Shown: piece after piece, positions 54,028-60,910 of the stretch
How positions within the stretch are numbered: the first letter of the stretch is position 1
Layout: every line of letters starts with the position of its first letter
Source of the DNA: Novosphingobium lentum NBRC 107847
Lineage (GTDB): Bacteria; Pseudomonadota; Alphaproteobacteria; Sphingomonadales; Sphingomonadaceae
NCBI RefSeq assembly: GCF_001590965.1
Contig: NZ_BCTW01000013.1
Span: 62,001 to 126,000 of the forward strand
Reading direction: 5' to 3'
DNA length: 64,000 nucleotides
Made by a program: the position numbers and the translations under genes
The notes under the pieces: model-generated
The model's input: only the letters and a program-made list of their open reading frames with translations
Databases searched by the model: none
Told to the model about the DNA's origin: nothing

Positions 54028-56025
54028 ATGGTGGACGACCTGTTCGACAAGCTGCCCACGGGCGGCACAGACAGCTATGACGGTTCGGCGATCGAGGTGC
54101 TCGAAGGGCTTGAGCCCGTGCGCCGCCGCCCCGGCATGTACATCGGCGGGATCGACGAACGCGCGCTGCATCATCTCGCCGCTGAAGTCATCGACAACGC
54201 GATGGACGAAGCCGTCGCCGGCCACGCCAACCGCATCGAGGTCACGCTTGAGGACGCGCCCGGCAGCGCGGGCAAGCTGACCGTCAGCGACAACGGGCGC
54301 GGCATCCCGGTGGATGAACATCCCAAGTATCCGGGCAAGTCCGCGCTCGAGGTGATCCTGACCACGCTGCACTCGGGCGGCAAGTTTTCGGGCAAGGCAT
54401 ATGCCACCAGCGGCGGCCTGCATGGCGTGGGCGTGTCGGTGGTCAACGCGCTGTCGTCGCTCACCCGCATCGAAGTGGCTCGCAACAAGGAGTTGTACGC
54501 GCAGGAGTTCAGCCGGGGCCTGCCCACGACCAGGCTGCTGCGCGTGGGCGCGGCGCCCAACCGGCGCGGCACCACGGTCAGCTTCATCCCCGACACCGAG
54601 ATTTTCGGCGAGGATGCCAAGTTCAAGCCCGCGCGGTTGTTCCGGCTGGCGCGGTCGAAGGCGTATCTGTTCGCCGGCGTGGAAATCCGCTGGAAATGCG
54701 CGCCCGCGCTGGCCAGCGACGATGCGCCTGCAGAGGCGGTGTTCCAGTTTCCCGGCGGACTGGCCGATCACCTTGCCGAACAGGTTGCGGGCCGCGAATG
54801 CGTGACCGCCCAGTTCTTCCGGGGATCGCAGGATTTCCCGGGCGAGCAGCAGGGCCGCGTCGAATGGGCGATCGCCTGGCCGCTTTGGTCCGACGGATCG
54901 TACAGCTATTACTGCAACACCATCCCCACGCCCGACGGCGGCACCCACGAACAGGGCCTTCGCGCCGCGCTGACCAAGGGCATCCGCGCGTTTGCGGAAC
55001 TGATCGGGCAGAAAAAGGCCAGGGACATCGCGCCCGAGGATGTCGTCACCGGCAGCGAAGTGATGCTGTCGGTGTTCATCCGCGAGCCCCAGTTCCAGAG
55101 CCAGACCAAGGACCGCCTGACCAGCCCCGAAGCGGCGCGGATGGTCGAAAACGCGGTGCGCGACCACTTCGACCACTTCCTGTCCGACAACCTCGATCGC
55201 GGCAAGGCGCTGCTCGGCGCGGTGATGGAGCGGATGGACGAGCGCCTGCGCCGCAAGGCGGAGCGCGAGATCAAGCGCAAGACCGCGACCAGCGCAAAGC
55301 GCCTGCGCCTGCCGGGCAAGCTGACCGACTGTTCGGGCGAAGGCAGCGCCGAAACCGAACTGTTCATCGTCGAAGGCGATTCGGCCGGCGGCAGCGCCAA
55401 GCAGGCGCGCGACCGCAAATCACAGGCGATCCTGCCGATCCGCGGCAAGATCCTCAACGTCGCGTCCGCCACCGCCGACAAGATCCGCGCCAACACCGAG
55501 ATCGCCGATCTGGCGCTGGCGCTCGGCTGCGGCATGCGCAAGGACTGCAACCCCGACAACTTGCGCTACGACCGCGTGATCATCATGACCGACGCCGATG
55601 TCGACGGCGCGCACATTGCCACGCTGCTGATGACGTTCTTCTTCCAGGAAATGCCCGAACTGGTCCGGCGCGGGCACCTCTATCTGGCGCAGCCGCCGCT
55701 CTATCGCCTCGTGTCGGGCAGCACCTCGGCCTATGCGCGCGACGATGCGCACCGCGCGGAGCTGGAAAAGACCACCTTCAAGAACAAGAAGGTGGAAGTC
55801 GGCCGGTTCAAGGGCCTGGGCGAAATGAACCCGCAGCAGCTGCGCGAGACCACGATGTCACCCGCCAGCCGGGGCCTGCTGCGGATCACCTTGCCGCCCG
55901 AATACGAAGATCGCGCGGCGGTGAAGGACCTGGTCGACCGGCTGATGGGCCGCAATCCCGAGCACCGTTTCATGTTCATCCAGAACCGCGCGGGCGAACT
56001 CGATCCCGACATGATCGACGCCTGA
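54028..56025 (+). CDS. parE: DNA topoisomerase IV subunit B
   Basis: 665 residues. GHKL ATPase with EVIDNAMDEAVAGHAN, DNGRGIPVDEH and the lid SGGLHGVGVSVVNALS, then a TOPRIM domain with EGDSAGGSAKQARDRKSQAILPIRGKILN and DADVDGAHI. Decatenates replicated chromosomes with ParC. The length and the absence of the long GyrB insertion favour ParE. Confidence 0.95.
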   Translation: MVDDLFDKLPTGGTDSYDGSAIEVLEGLEPVRRRPGMYIGGIDERALHHLAAEVIDNAMDEAVAGHANRIEVTLEDAPGSAGKLTVSDNGRGIPVDEHPKYPGKSALEVILTTLHSGGKFSGKAYATSGGLHGVGVSVVNALSSLTRIEVARNKELYAQEFSRGLPTTRLLRVGAAPNRRGTTVSFIPDTEIFGEDAKFKPARLFRLARSKAYLFAGVEIRWKCAPALASDDAPAEAVFQFPGGLADHLAEQVAGRECVTAQFFRGSQDFPGEQQGRVEWAIAWPLWSDGSYSYYCNTIPTPDGGTHEQGLRAALTKGIRAFAELIGQKKARDIAPEDVVTGSEVMLSVFIREPQFQSQTKDRLTSPEAARMVENAVRDHFDHFLSDNLDRGKALLGAVMERMDERLRRKAEREIKRKTATSAKRLRLPGKLTDCSGEGSAETELFIVEGDSAGGSAKQARDRKSQAILPIRGKILNVASATADKIRANTEIADLALALGCGMRKDCNPDNLRYDRVIIMTDADVDGAHIATLLMTFFFQEMPELVRRGHLYLAQPPLYRLVSGSTSAYARDDAHRAELEKTTFKNKKVEVGRFKGLGEMNPQQLRETTMSPASRGLLRITLPPEYEDRAAVKDLVDRLMGRNPEHRFMFIQNRAGELDPDMIDA

Positions 56026-56087
56026 TCCGCGCTCGGAACATGATTGCGGGCATACTGGAACGGGCCAGCACAACCGATTCGACGGAT

Positions 56088-56103
56088 TTAACCGGTTCTT
56101 AAC
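56088..56103 (+). promoter_or_regulatory. CtrA box TTAA-N7-TTAAC
   Basis: TTAACCGGTTCTTAAC matches the CtrA consensus exactly (TTAA, seven bases, TTAAC). It is 140 bases upstream of the Flp pilin start. Flp/pilA genes are CtrA targets in Caulobacter. Confidence 0.65.
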
Positions 56104-56141
56104 CATCAATCGACATCGGGGCCCGGGAGTCGGGCCTCGGT

Positions 56142-56156
56142 TTAACGATCTCTTAG
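56142..56156 (+). promoter_or_regulatory. Second CtrA-like box TTAA-N7-TTAG
   Basis: TTAACGATCTCTTAG, one mismatch from consensus, 54 bases downstream of the first box and 87 bases upstream of the pilin ATG. Confidence 0.55.
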
Positions 56157-56242
56157 GGGAACTGCGGATACATCCAATGCGGTCGGGGAAGGGACGCCCC
56201 GGCAGAAGACATTGGGGACGTTCCTTTTTTCGGAGACCGGAC

Positions 56243-56425
56243 ATGAAGTTCATCAAAAAGCTGTTTGCAGACAACGAAGGCGCCACCGCAATCGAGTACG
56301 GCCTGATCGCCGCTCTCGTGGCCGTTGCCGCGATCACCGCCATGGGTTCGCTGGGCAACTCGCTGTCGACCACGTTCAACACCGTTTCGGGTCAGATGAA
56401 CAACGCTTCGGACGGCCATCTCTAA
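56243..56425 (+). CDS. Flp-family type IVb pilin
   Basis: 60 residues. Short basic leader MKFIKKLFADNEG, then the Flp motif ATAIEYGLIAALVAVAAITA: prepilin peptidase cuts after the Gly, and Glu-Tyr is the Flp signature. The tail SLSTTFNTVSGQMNNAS is polar. It should build the Tad pilus fibre used for surface attachment. The remaining tad/cpa genes are not in the window. ATG 56243 chosen so that the leader has the normal length. Confidence 0.9.
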   Translation: MKFIKKLFADNEGATAIEYGLIAALVAVAAITAMGSLGNSLSTTFNTVSGQMNNASDGHL

Positions 56426-56572
56426 GACTGGCTGACAAGCTGACTACGCGGGGGGCGGTGCCGATGGCGCCGCCCCTTTTCGTTGCGCAATCCGCACATC
56501 CCGCCGGGCTGGCATGGAGACCGCACAGACCGCGTTTCGCCCTTGCAAGGTCCCATCGGGCAACCTATCCGC

Positions 56573-56590
56573 TTAACCGAACGATTAAAC
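56573..56590. promoter_or_regulatory. Operator-like pseudo-palindrome TTAACCGAACGATTAAAC
   Basis: 19-36 bases upstream of the moxR start. Shares AACCGAWCGATT with the site before the CoA transferase gene at 13463-13480, a locus 43 kb away. Confidence 0.35.
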
Positions 56591-56608
56591 GGACAGGACG
56601 CGCAGCCC

Positions 56609-57466
56609 ATGAAGACTCCGACGCAGCGTTTCGAAGGCACCCAGAACTACGTCGCGACCGACGATCTCAAGGTTGCGGTCAACGCCGCCGTGCTGCTGCG
56701 CCGCCCGTTGCTGGTCAAGGGTGAGCCCGGCACCGGCAAGACCGTGCTGGCGCATGAAATCGCCAAGGCTGTGGGCGCGCCGCTGATCGAATGGAACGTG
56801 AAGTCCACCACCAAGGCGCAGCAGGGCCTGTATGAATACGACGCGGTCGCCCGCCTGCGCGACGGCCAGCTGGGCGACGAGCGCGTCCACGACATCGCCA
56901 ACTACATCAAGAAGGGCAAGCTGTGGGAGGCGTTCACCGCACCGCAGCTGCCCGTGCTGCTGATCGACGAGATCGACAAGGCCGACATCGAATTCCCCAA
57001 CGATCTGTTGCAGGAACTCGATCGCATGAGCTTCGATGTCTATGAAACCCGGCAGACCGTGGCGGCCGTCGAGCGCCCGATCGTGGTGATCACCTCGAAC
57101 AACGAAAAGGAACTGCCCGACGCGTTCCTGCGCCGCTGCTTCTTCCACTATATCAAGTTCCCCGACCGCGACACGATGAAGGCGATCATCGACGTCCACT
57201 TCCCCGATATCCAGAAGACGCTGGTCAACAAGGCGATGGATATCTTCTACGAAGTGCGCGAGGTTCCGGGCCTGAAGAAGAAGCCCAGCACCAGCGAGCT
57301 GCTCGACTGGCTCAAGCTGCTGCTGAACGAGGACATGCCGCTCGACGTGCTGCAGAACCGCGATCCGACCAAGGCGATCCCGCCGCTGCACGGCGCATTG
57401 CTCAAGAACGAGCAGGACGTGATGCTGTTCGAGCGGCTGGCGTTCATGGCACGCCGCCAGAGCTGA
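56609..57466 (+). CDS. MoxR-family AAA+ ATPase
   Basis: 285 residues. Walker A VKGEPGTGKTVLAHEI, Walker B LPVLLIDEIDKAD, sensor regions ITSNNEKELPDAFLRRCFFHYIKFPD. MoxR ATPases act with VWA-domain proteins to insert metals or assemble enzyme complexes. The partner VWA gene lies at 60911, after four unrelated genes. A longer open frame upstream is not supported; ATG 56609 gives the usual N-terminus. Confidence 0.92.
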   Translation: MKTPTQRFEGTQNYVATDDLKVAVNAAVLLRRPLLVKGEPGTGKTVLAHEIAKAVGAPLIEWNVKSTTKAQQGLYEYDAVARLRDGQLGDERVHDIANYIKKGKLWEAFTAPQLPVLLIDEIDKADIEFPNDLLQELDRMSFDVYETRQTVAAVERPIVVITSNNEKELPDAFLRRCFFHYIKFPDRDTMKAIIDVHFPDIQKTLVNKAMDIFYEVREVPGLKKKPSTSELLDWLKLLLNEDMPLDVLQNRDPTKAIPPLHGALLKNEQDVMLFERLAFMARRQS

Positions 57467-57482
57467 ACCGTTCGCGCCGGTT

Positions 57483-58511
57483 TTAGATGACGTTGAAGCA
57501 GGCGATGCCCGCGCTTTTGAGGCGCGAGCAATACGCGTGCGCGTCGGGTGCCGAAACCCGCAGGCGAAAGACCCGGCGCGACCCCACGATCGCTGGGACG
57601 ACGGCCTTGCGGAACCGGCCGAGTTCGGGCCGGACATTCAGCAGCTGCGCCCAGTGCGCCTCCGATTCGGCCAGCGACGCGGTCGCGGCCAACTGGATGG
57701 TCTGCCCCGTGATCGCGACGGCGGGCTCGATCGCGGCCGCAACGGGCTGGGCGAAAGGTGTCCGCGGGGGCGCGGGGACGGGCGGCGATGCCATGCGGGT
57801 CGCCAAGGCGAGCGCGGCGCGCGGCGGACTGCCGGTTGCGGGCAACTGGGGTGGGCGTAGCGCCAGCGCAAAGCTGCGCGCATGGTCATCGGACCGGATC
57901 GGCTCGTTGGCGATGACCACGGTCGTCGCAGTTGCTTTGGTCAGCCCGTAAAGCGATCGCGCAAAGCCATAGGGAACGCGGATGCAGCCATGCGATGCGG
58001 CGTATCCCGGCAGGCGCCCCGCGTGGATCGCGATCCCGCTCCACGTCAGGCGCTGCATGAAGGGCATCGGCGCGTTGCTGTAGATGTTGGAGCGGTGGAG
58101 CAACTGCTTCTGCAGGATCGGGAACACCCCCGCCGGGGTCGCGTGGCCGCGTCTTCCGGTCGAAACGGGGGTCGAATCCCAGGCTTCGCCATCCTTGAAC
58201 ACGTGCATGTGCTGCGATGCCTTGCTGACCACGATCAGCACGCCCGAGCGCAGGGCGTCCTCGACGCTCGGCGGCTGGGGATCGGGCAACGGCGCGGGGG
58301 CTTTGGCATCCGCGGCAGGCTGGGCCAGCGGAACCGCCGCGAGCGCAGGCGCAGGAACCGCGCCGACCCGCGGCAAGAACGCAGGCGGCATCGGCCCCGC
58401 GAGCAGCAGCAGGCACAACGATCCGAACAGGGAGCGGGCGACCCAGGTAATGGTAAACCACCGGTTGACGACGAGGGTTAACGATTTAACCCGCCGCCCC
58501 GCACTCTCCAA
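57483..58511 (-). CDS. L,D-transpeptidase (YkuD) with C-terminal SPOR domain
   Basis: 342 residues. Basic start, hydrophobic signal/anchor (ARSLFGSLCLLLLAGP), proline linker, then a YkuD domain with GIAIHAGRLPGYAASHGCIRVP, whose His and Cys are the catalytic pair. After a second Pro/Ala linker comes a SPOR-like domain (LNVRPELGRFRKAVVPAIVGSRRVFRLRVSAPDAHAYCSRLKSAGIACF), which binds denuded peptidoglycan at the septum. It should make 3-3 crosslinks. Convergent with moxR, 16 bases between stops. Confidence 0.88.
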   Translation of the reverse strand: MESAGRRVKSLTLVVNRWFTITWVARSLFGSLCLLLLAGPMPPAFLPRVGAVPAPALAAVPLAQPAADAKAPAPLPDPQPPSVEDALRSGVLIVVSKASQHMHVFKDGEAWDSTPVSTGRRGHATPAGVFPILQKQLLHRSNIYSNAPMPFMQRLTWSGIAIHAGRLPGYAASHGCIRVPYGFARSLYGLTKATATTVVIANEPIRSDDHARSFALALRPPQLPATGSPPRAALALATRMASPPVPAPPRTPFAQPVAAAIEPAVAITGQTIQLAATASLAESEAHWAQLLNVRPELGRFRKAVVPAIVGSRRVFRLRVSAPDAHAYCSRLKSAGIACFNVI

Positions 58512-58530
58512 GGATTCTTTCGCCCACTAT

Positions 58531-58607
58531 GGGTTACGACCGGGGGTTACGACCGGGGGTTACGACCGGGGGTTGCGTCCGGGGGTTGCGTCCGGGGGTT
58601 GCGTCCG
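58531..58607. repeat. 13-bp tandem repeat, two sub-families (3+3 copies)
   Basis: Three copies of GGGTTACGACCGG are followed by three of GGGTTGCGTCCGG, the last one base short. It occupies most of the gap between the L,D-transpeptidase start and the GST stop. Confidence 0.9.
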
Positions 58608-58626
58608 TTCACAGCCTGCCCTCGCC

Positions 58627-59367
58627 TCAGGCGTCCGCCACCAACCGCTCCATCGGCACTTCGGCAACCATCTTCTTCGCCGCCGGCCGCGCCGCGATCA
58701 TTTCGATCCAGCGCAGCAGATGCGGGGTGTCCGCCTGGTTGACCAGCTCGGCAAAGCCAAACTGCATGCCGCCCGCGATGGCGTAGTTGCAGATGTCGGC
58801 GAGCGAATACATCTCGCCCGCCAGCCATTCGTGGTCGGCCAGATGATCGTTCAAACGCCGCACCGACACGCCGATCTTGCGCATTTCCTCGTCCAGCATG
58901 TCCTGCGGAAAGCCGTCGCGCGCGCGGCGCCATTTGACCTGCTGTTCGGGGATCGGGATGCGCTTGATCTTCTCCTCGAATTCCTCTGCCGAAATCGCGC
59001 GCGCCATGCCGCTGATCATGCGCGACCAGCCGATGGTCGACACGCACCAGCAGAAATATTCATCGACCCACTTGGTCCACACCCGCATCTGCGCGCGGCC
59101 ATAACTGTCCGCCGGGCGCAGTTTCACGGCGGTGGGATATTCGTCTTCGAGGTATTCGCAGATCACGGTGGATTCGGTGATGACCCTGCCATTATCCACC
59201 AGCGCGGGCACCTGCCCGTTGGGATTGATCGCCTTGAACCAGTCTTCATGGTGCTCGAACTGCGCGGGGTTCAGCCGCACGCCCTTGAACTCCAGCCCCT
59301 TCTCATAGAGAGTGAGCAGCGGCTTGAGCGAATTCGCGCCGGGTCCGAAACTGTACAGGGTAAGCAT
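58627..59367 (-). CDS. ligF: LigF-like beta-etherase-type glutathione S-transferase
   Basis: 246 residues. Thioredoxin-like N-domain begins MLTLYSFGPGANSLKPLLTLYEKGLEF, with GQVPALVDNG and TESTVICEYLEDEYP binding glutathione; the C-domain has VWTKWVDEYFCWCVSTIGW, QQVKWRRARDGFPQDMLDEEMRK and LADHEWL. From memory these stretches are strikingly like LigF, which cleaves the beta-aryl ether bond of lignin-derived dimers using glutathione. This is family recognition, not a computed match. Start ATG 59367 fits LigF; an earlier Met adds four residues. A palindromic operator-like site lies 52-70 bases upstream. Confidence 0.75.
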   Translation of the reverse strand: MLTLYSFGPGANSLKPLLTLYEKGLEFKGVRLNPAQFEHHEDWFKAINPNGQVPALVDNGRVITESTVICEYLEDEYPTAVKLRPADSYGRAQMRVWTKWVDEYFCWCVSTIGWSRMISGMARAISAEEFEEKIKRIPIPEQQVKWRRARDGFPQDMLDEEMRKIGVSVRRLNDHLADHEWLAGEMYSLADICNYAIAGGMQFGFAELVNQADTPHLLRWIEMIAARPAAKKMVAEVPMERLVADA

Positions 59368-59385
59368 CGCTGGGGGCATCCTCTG

Positions 59386-59438
59386 GCATGGCTTGTGGCC
59401 TTGCAGGGAGCCTAGTGATTGTATGTATTACATACAAG
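59386..59438. repeat. 53-bp direct repeat, left copy
   Basis: Matches 60137-60189 at 46 of 53 positions by eye, same orientation. It includes GCCTAGTGATTGTAT and a palindrome. The pair brackets an AT-richer orphan gene. Confidence 0.85.
59419..59437. promoter_or_regulatory. Palindromic operator TTGTATGTATTACATACAA
   Basis: A perfect 19-base palindrome (odd centre) inside the left direct repeat, upstream of the LigF-like gene. It looks like a MarR- or GntR-type operator. No regulator gene is adjacent. Confidence 0.6.
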
Positions 59439-59493
59439 CTTTGGAGAACCTTCCCCTTGCGTCAGTTGCGCTTAGCGGTGGTATAGGGGACTG

Positions 59494-60114
59494 ATGCGAG
59501 CTCCGATTCACTACGCCTTCCTCTGGCTTAAGCGATCATTCCACCGATCATTTGGAATTGGCGACGCCATCGCGGGAGGTATCGGTTCTGCCGCGAACAT
59601 AGGGCTGCATTTTCATCCAAGCTGGCAGTCCAAGATGACTGAGATGGCGTGGCAGATACCGCTATTTGGTCTTGCGGCTGCATTGTTGTGGCGGCTTCTA
59701 ATTGCACCGTATGAACTTTGGAAAGAGCAAAAGGACCGCGCTGACAAGGCAGAATGTGGCTTGGTTTTGGAGGCAAAAAAAGCTTCACTCACAATCGAAA
59801 TAGACCGGGACGGTGGCGCAAAAGAAATCGCCAGTGTGAATGTAAATTCATGGCGTGGAGAGGCGTTAGTCGCCCGTTCGATAGATGAGGATGGCAAAGT
59901 CATCGCCCACGATATGCTGGGGCAATGGTTTTTTGCTGTTTGGTTCGACAGGCCAGTGTTTGATTATGAGGCCACACTTCGCGTAGTCGGTAACGACCTT
60001 TTGGCGCTTTCCGTTTCGTGGCAAATTCCACGCGGCGTTTTCTTCACCGTTTCCATTCCAGAAAAATCGGCGGCGGTGCAGTTGGCGATTGAAAGCCGAC
60101 CAAATGCAGGATGA
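59494..60114 (+). CDS. Orphan protein with one or two TM segments
   Basis: 206 residues. A possible amphipathic N-terminus, a hydrophobic helix (about residues 52-72, WQIPLFGLAAALLWRLLIAPYELW), then a soluble domain. No family recognised. Codon use and base composition are visibly more AT-rich than all neighbours (e.g. TTTTGATTATGAGG-like stretches), and the gene is enclosed by 53-bp direct repeats, so it was probably inserted after the surrounding genes were in place. Confidence 0.65.
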   Translation: MRAPIHYAFLWLKRSFHRSFGIGDAIAGGIGSAANIGLHFHPSWQSKMTEMAWQIPLFGLAAALLWRLLIAPYELWKEQKDRADKAECGLVLEAKKASLTIEIDRDGGAKEIASVNVNSWRGEALVARSIDEDGKVIAHDMLGQWFFAVWFDRPVFDYEATLRVVGNDLLALSVSWQIPRGVFFTVSIPEKSAAVQLAIESRPNAG

Positions 60115-60136
60115 GCTTCGCAGGCGGCAACCTTGG

Positions 60137-60189
60137 GCACGGTTTGTAGCCTTGCAGGAAGCCTAGTGATTGTATTTATCTCATACAAG
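60137..60189. repeat. 53-bp direct repeat, right copy
   Basis: Right partner of 59386-59438; seven mismatches. Contains a decayed version of the palindrome. Confidence 0.85.
60170..60188. promoter_or_regulatory. Decayed operator TTGTAT-N7-ATACAA
   Basis: Retains both outer arms of the left-copy palindrome but has three changes in the centre. Ends 24 bases upstream of the GFA gene start. Confidence 0.5.
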
Positions 60190-60211
60190 TCTGCACAGGG
60201 GAGATGGCGCA

Positions 60212-60634
60212 ATGAGCTATACCGGCCAGTGCAACTGCGGCGCTGTGAACGCTAAGATCGAAGGCGAGCCGGTGGCGGTGCGCCAGTGCTGGTGCCGCCA
60301 GTGCCAGAAGGCAGCGGCAGGCAGCGCGACCACCAACGCGATGTTCCCGACCGAGGCGATCACGTTTCACGGAGCGCTGGGGTCGTGGTCATATGAAGCG
60401 GCCAGCGGCAACACGCTGACGCAAAGCTTCTGCGCAAACTGCGGCACGCCGGTGATGGGACAATCGTCCGCCCGCCCGCAATTCCGCACGCTGCGCGTGG
60501 GCTTCCTCGACCAAGCGCAGGGCCTGAAGCCGCAAGTCATCATCTGGACCGACGACGCGCCGGAATGGGCGGTGATCGATCCTGAGCTGCCCACCTTCGC
60601 GCGCCAGCCCCCTCCGCCGCCATCTCAGGGCTGA
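60212..60634 (+). CDS. GFA-family (glutathione-dependent formaldehyde-activating-like) protein
   Basis: 140 residues. Zinc-binding Cys clusters of the family are present: GQCNCGAV, CWCRQCQKAA and FCANCGTPV. Only some members use glutathione and formaldehyde; others have unknown substrates. Position beside a GST and a shared palindromic repeat suggest a glutathione-linked or detoxification role (inference). Confidence 0.88.
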   Translation: MSYTGQCNCGAVNAKIEGEPVAVRQCWCRQCQKAAAGSATTNAMFPTEAITFHGALGSWSYEAASGNTLTQSFCANCGTPVMGQSSARPQFRTLRVGFLDQAQGLKPQVIIWTDDAPEWAVIDPELPTFARQPPPPPSQG

Positions 60635-60730
60635 ATTCGCTTGATCGAGCATTTTCCTACATGTCGCGAATGCGCTATCGGTGCGCGATGATCCGCCATT
60701 CGGTCCCTTTTGAACCACTCGCTTCAACGT

Positions 60731-60770
60731 TCGCAGCGGCTCGCAGCGGCTCGCAGCGGCTCGCAGCGGA
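60731..60770. repeat. 10-bp tandem repeat TCGCAGCGGC
   Basis: Three perfect copies and a fourth with one change, in the 276-base gap between the GFA and VWA genes. No gene is seen in that gap. Confidence 0.85.
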
Positions 60771-60910
60771 AAGTCACAGCGGCTCTGGTTTTTCGGATGA
60801 GATTATTGCTTTTTGTCAGATGTTTAATGCGATGACCCGACCGTGTGTCGTGCGCCGTTCTGTGTCAACTTCGCGCCATCATCATCTGCCCGCCAAACGG
60901 ACCTGATCCC

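Noticed and set aside
59386-60189. attL/attR of an integrated element
   Set aside because: The enclosed 0.7 kb has no integrase, and the repeats contain regulatory palindromes that fit promoter duplication better. The xerC at 31708 is a housekeeping gene.
58531-60770. CRISPR-like arrays
   Set aside because: Repeat units of 10 and 13 bases are contiguous without spacers, so they are simple tandem repeats.
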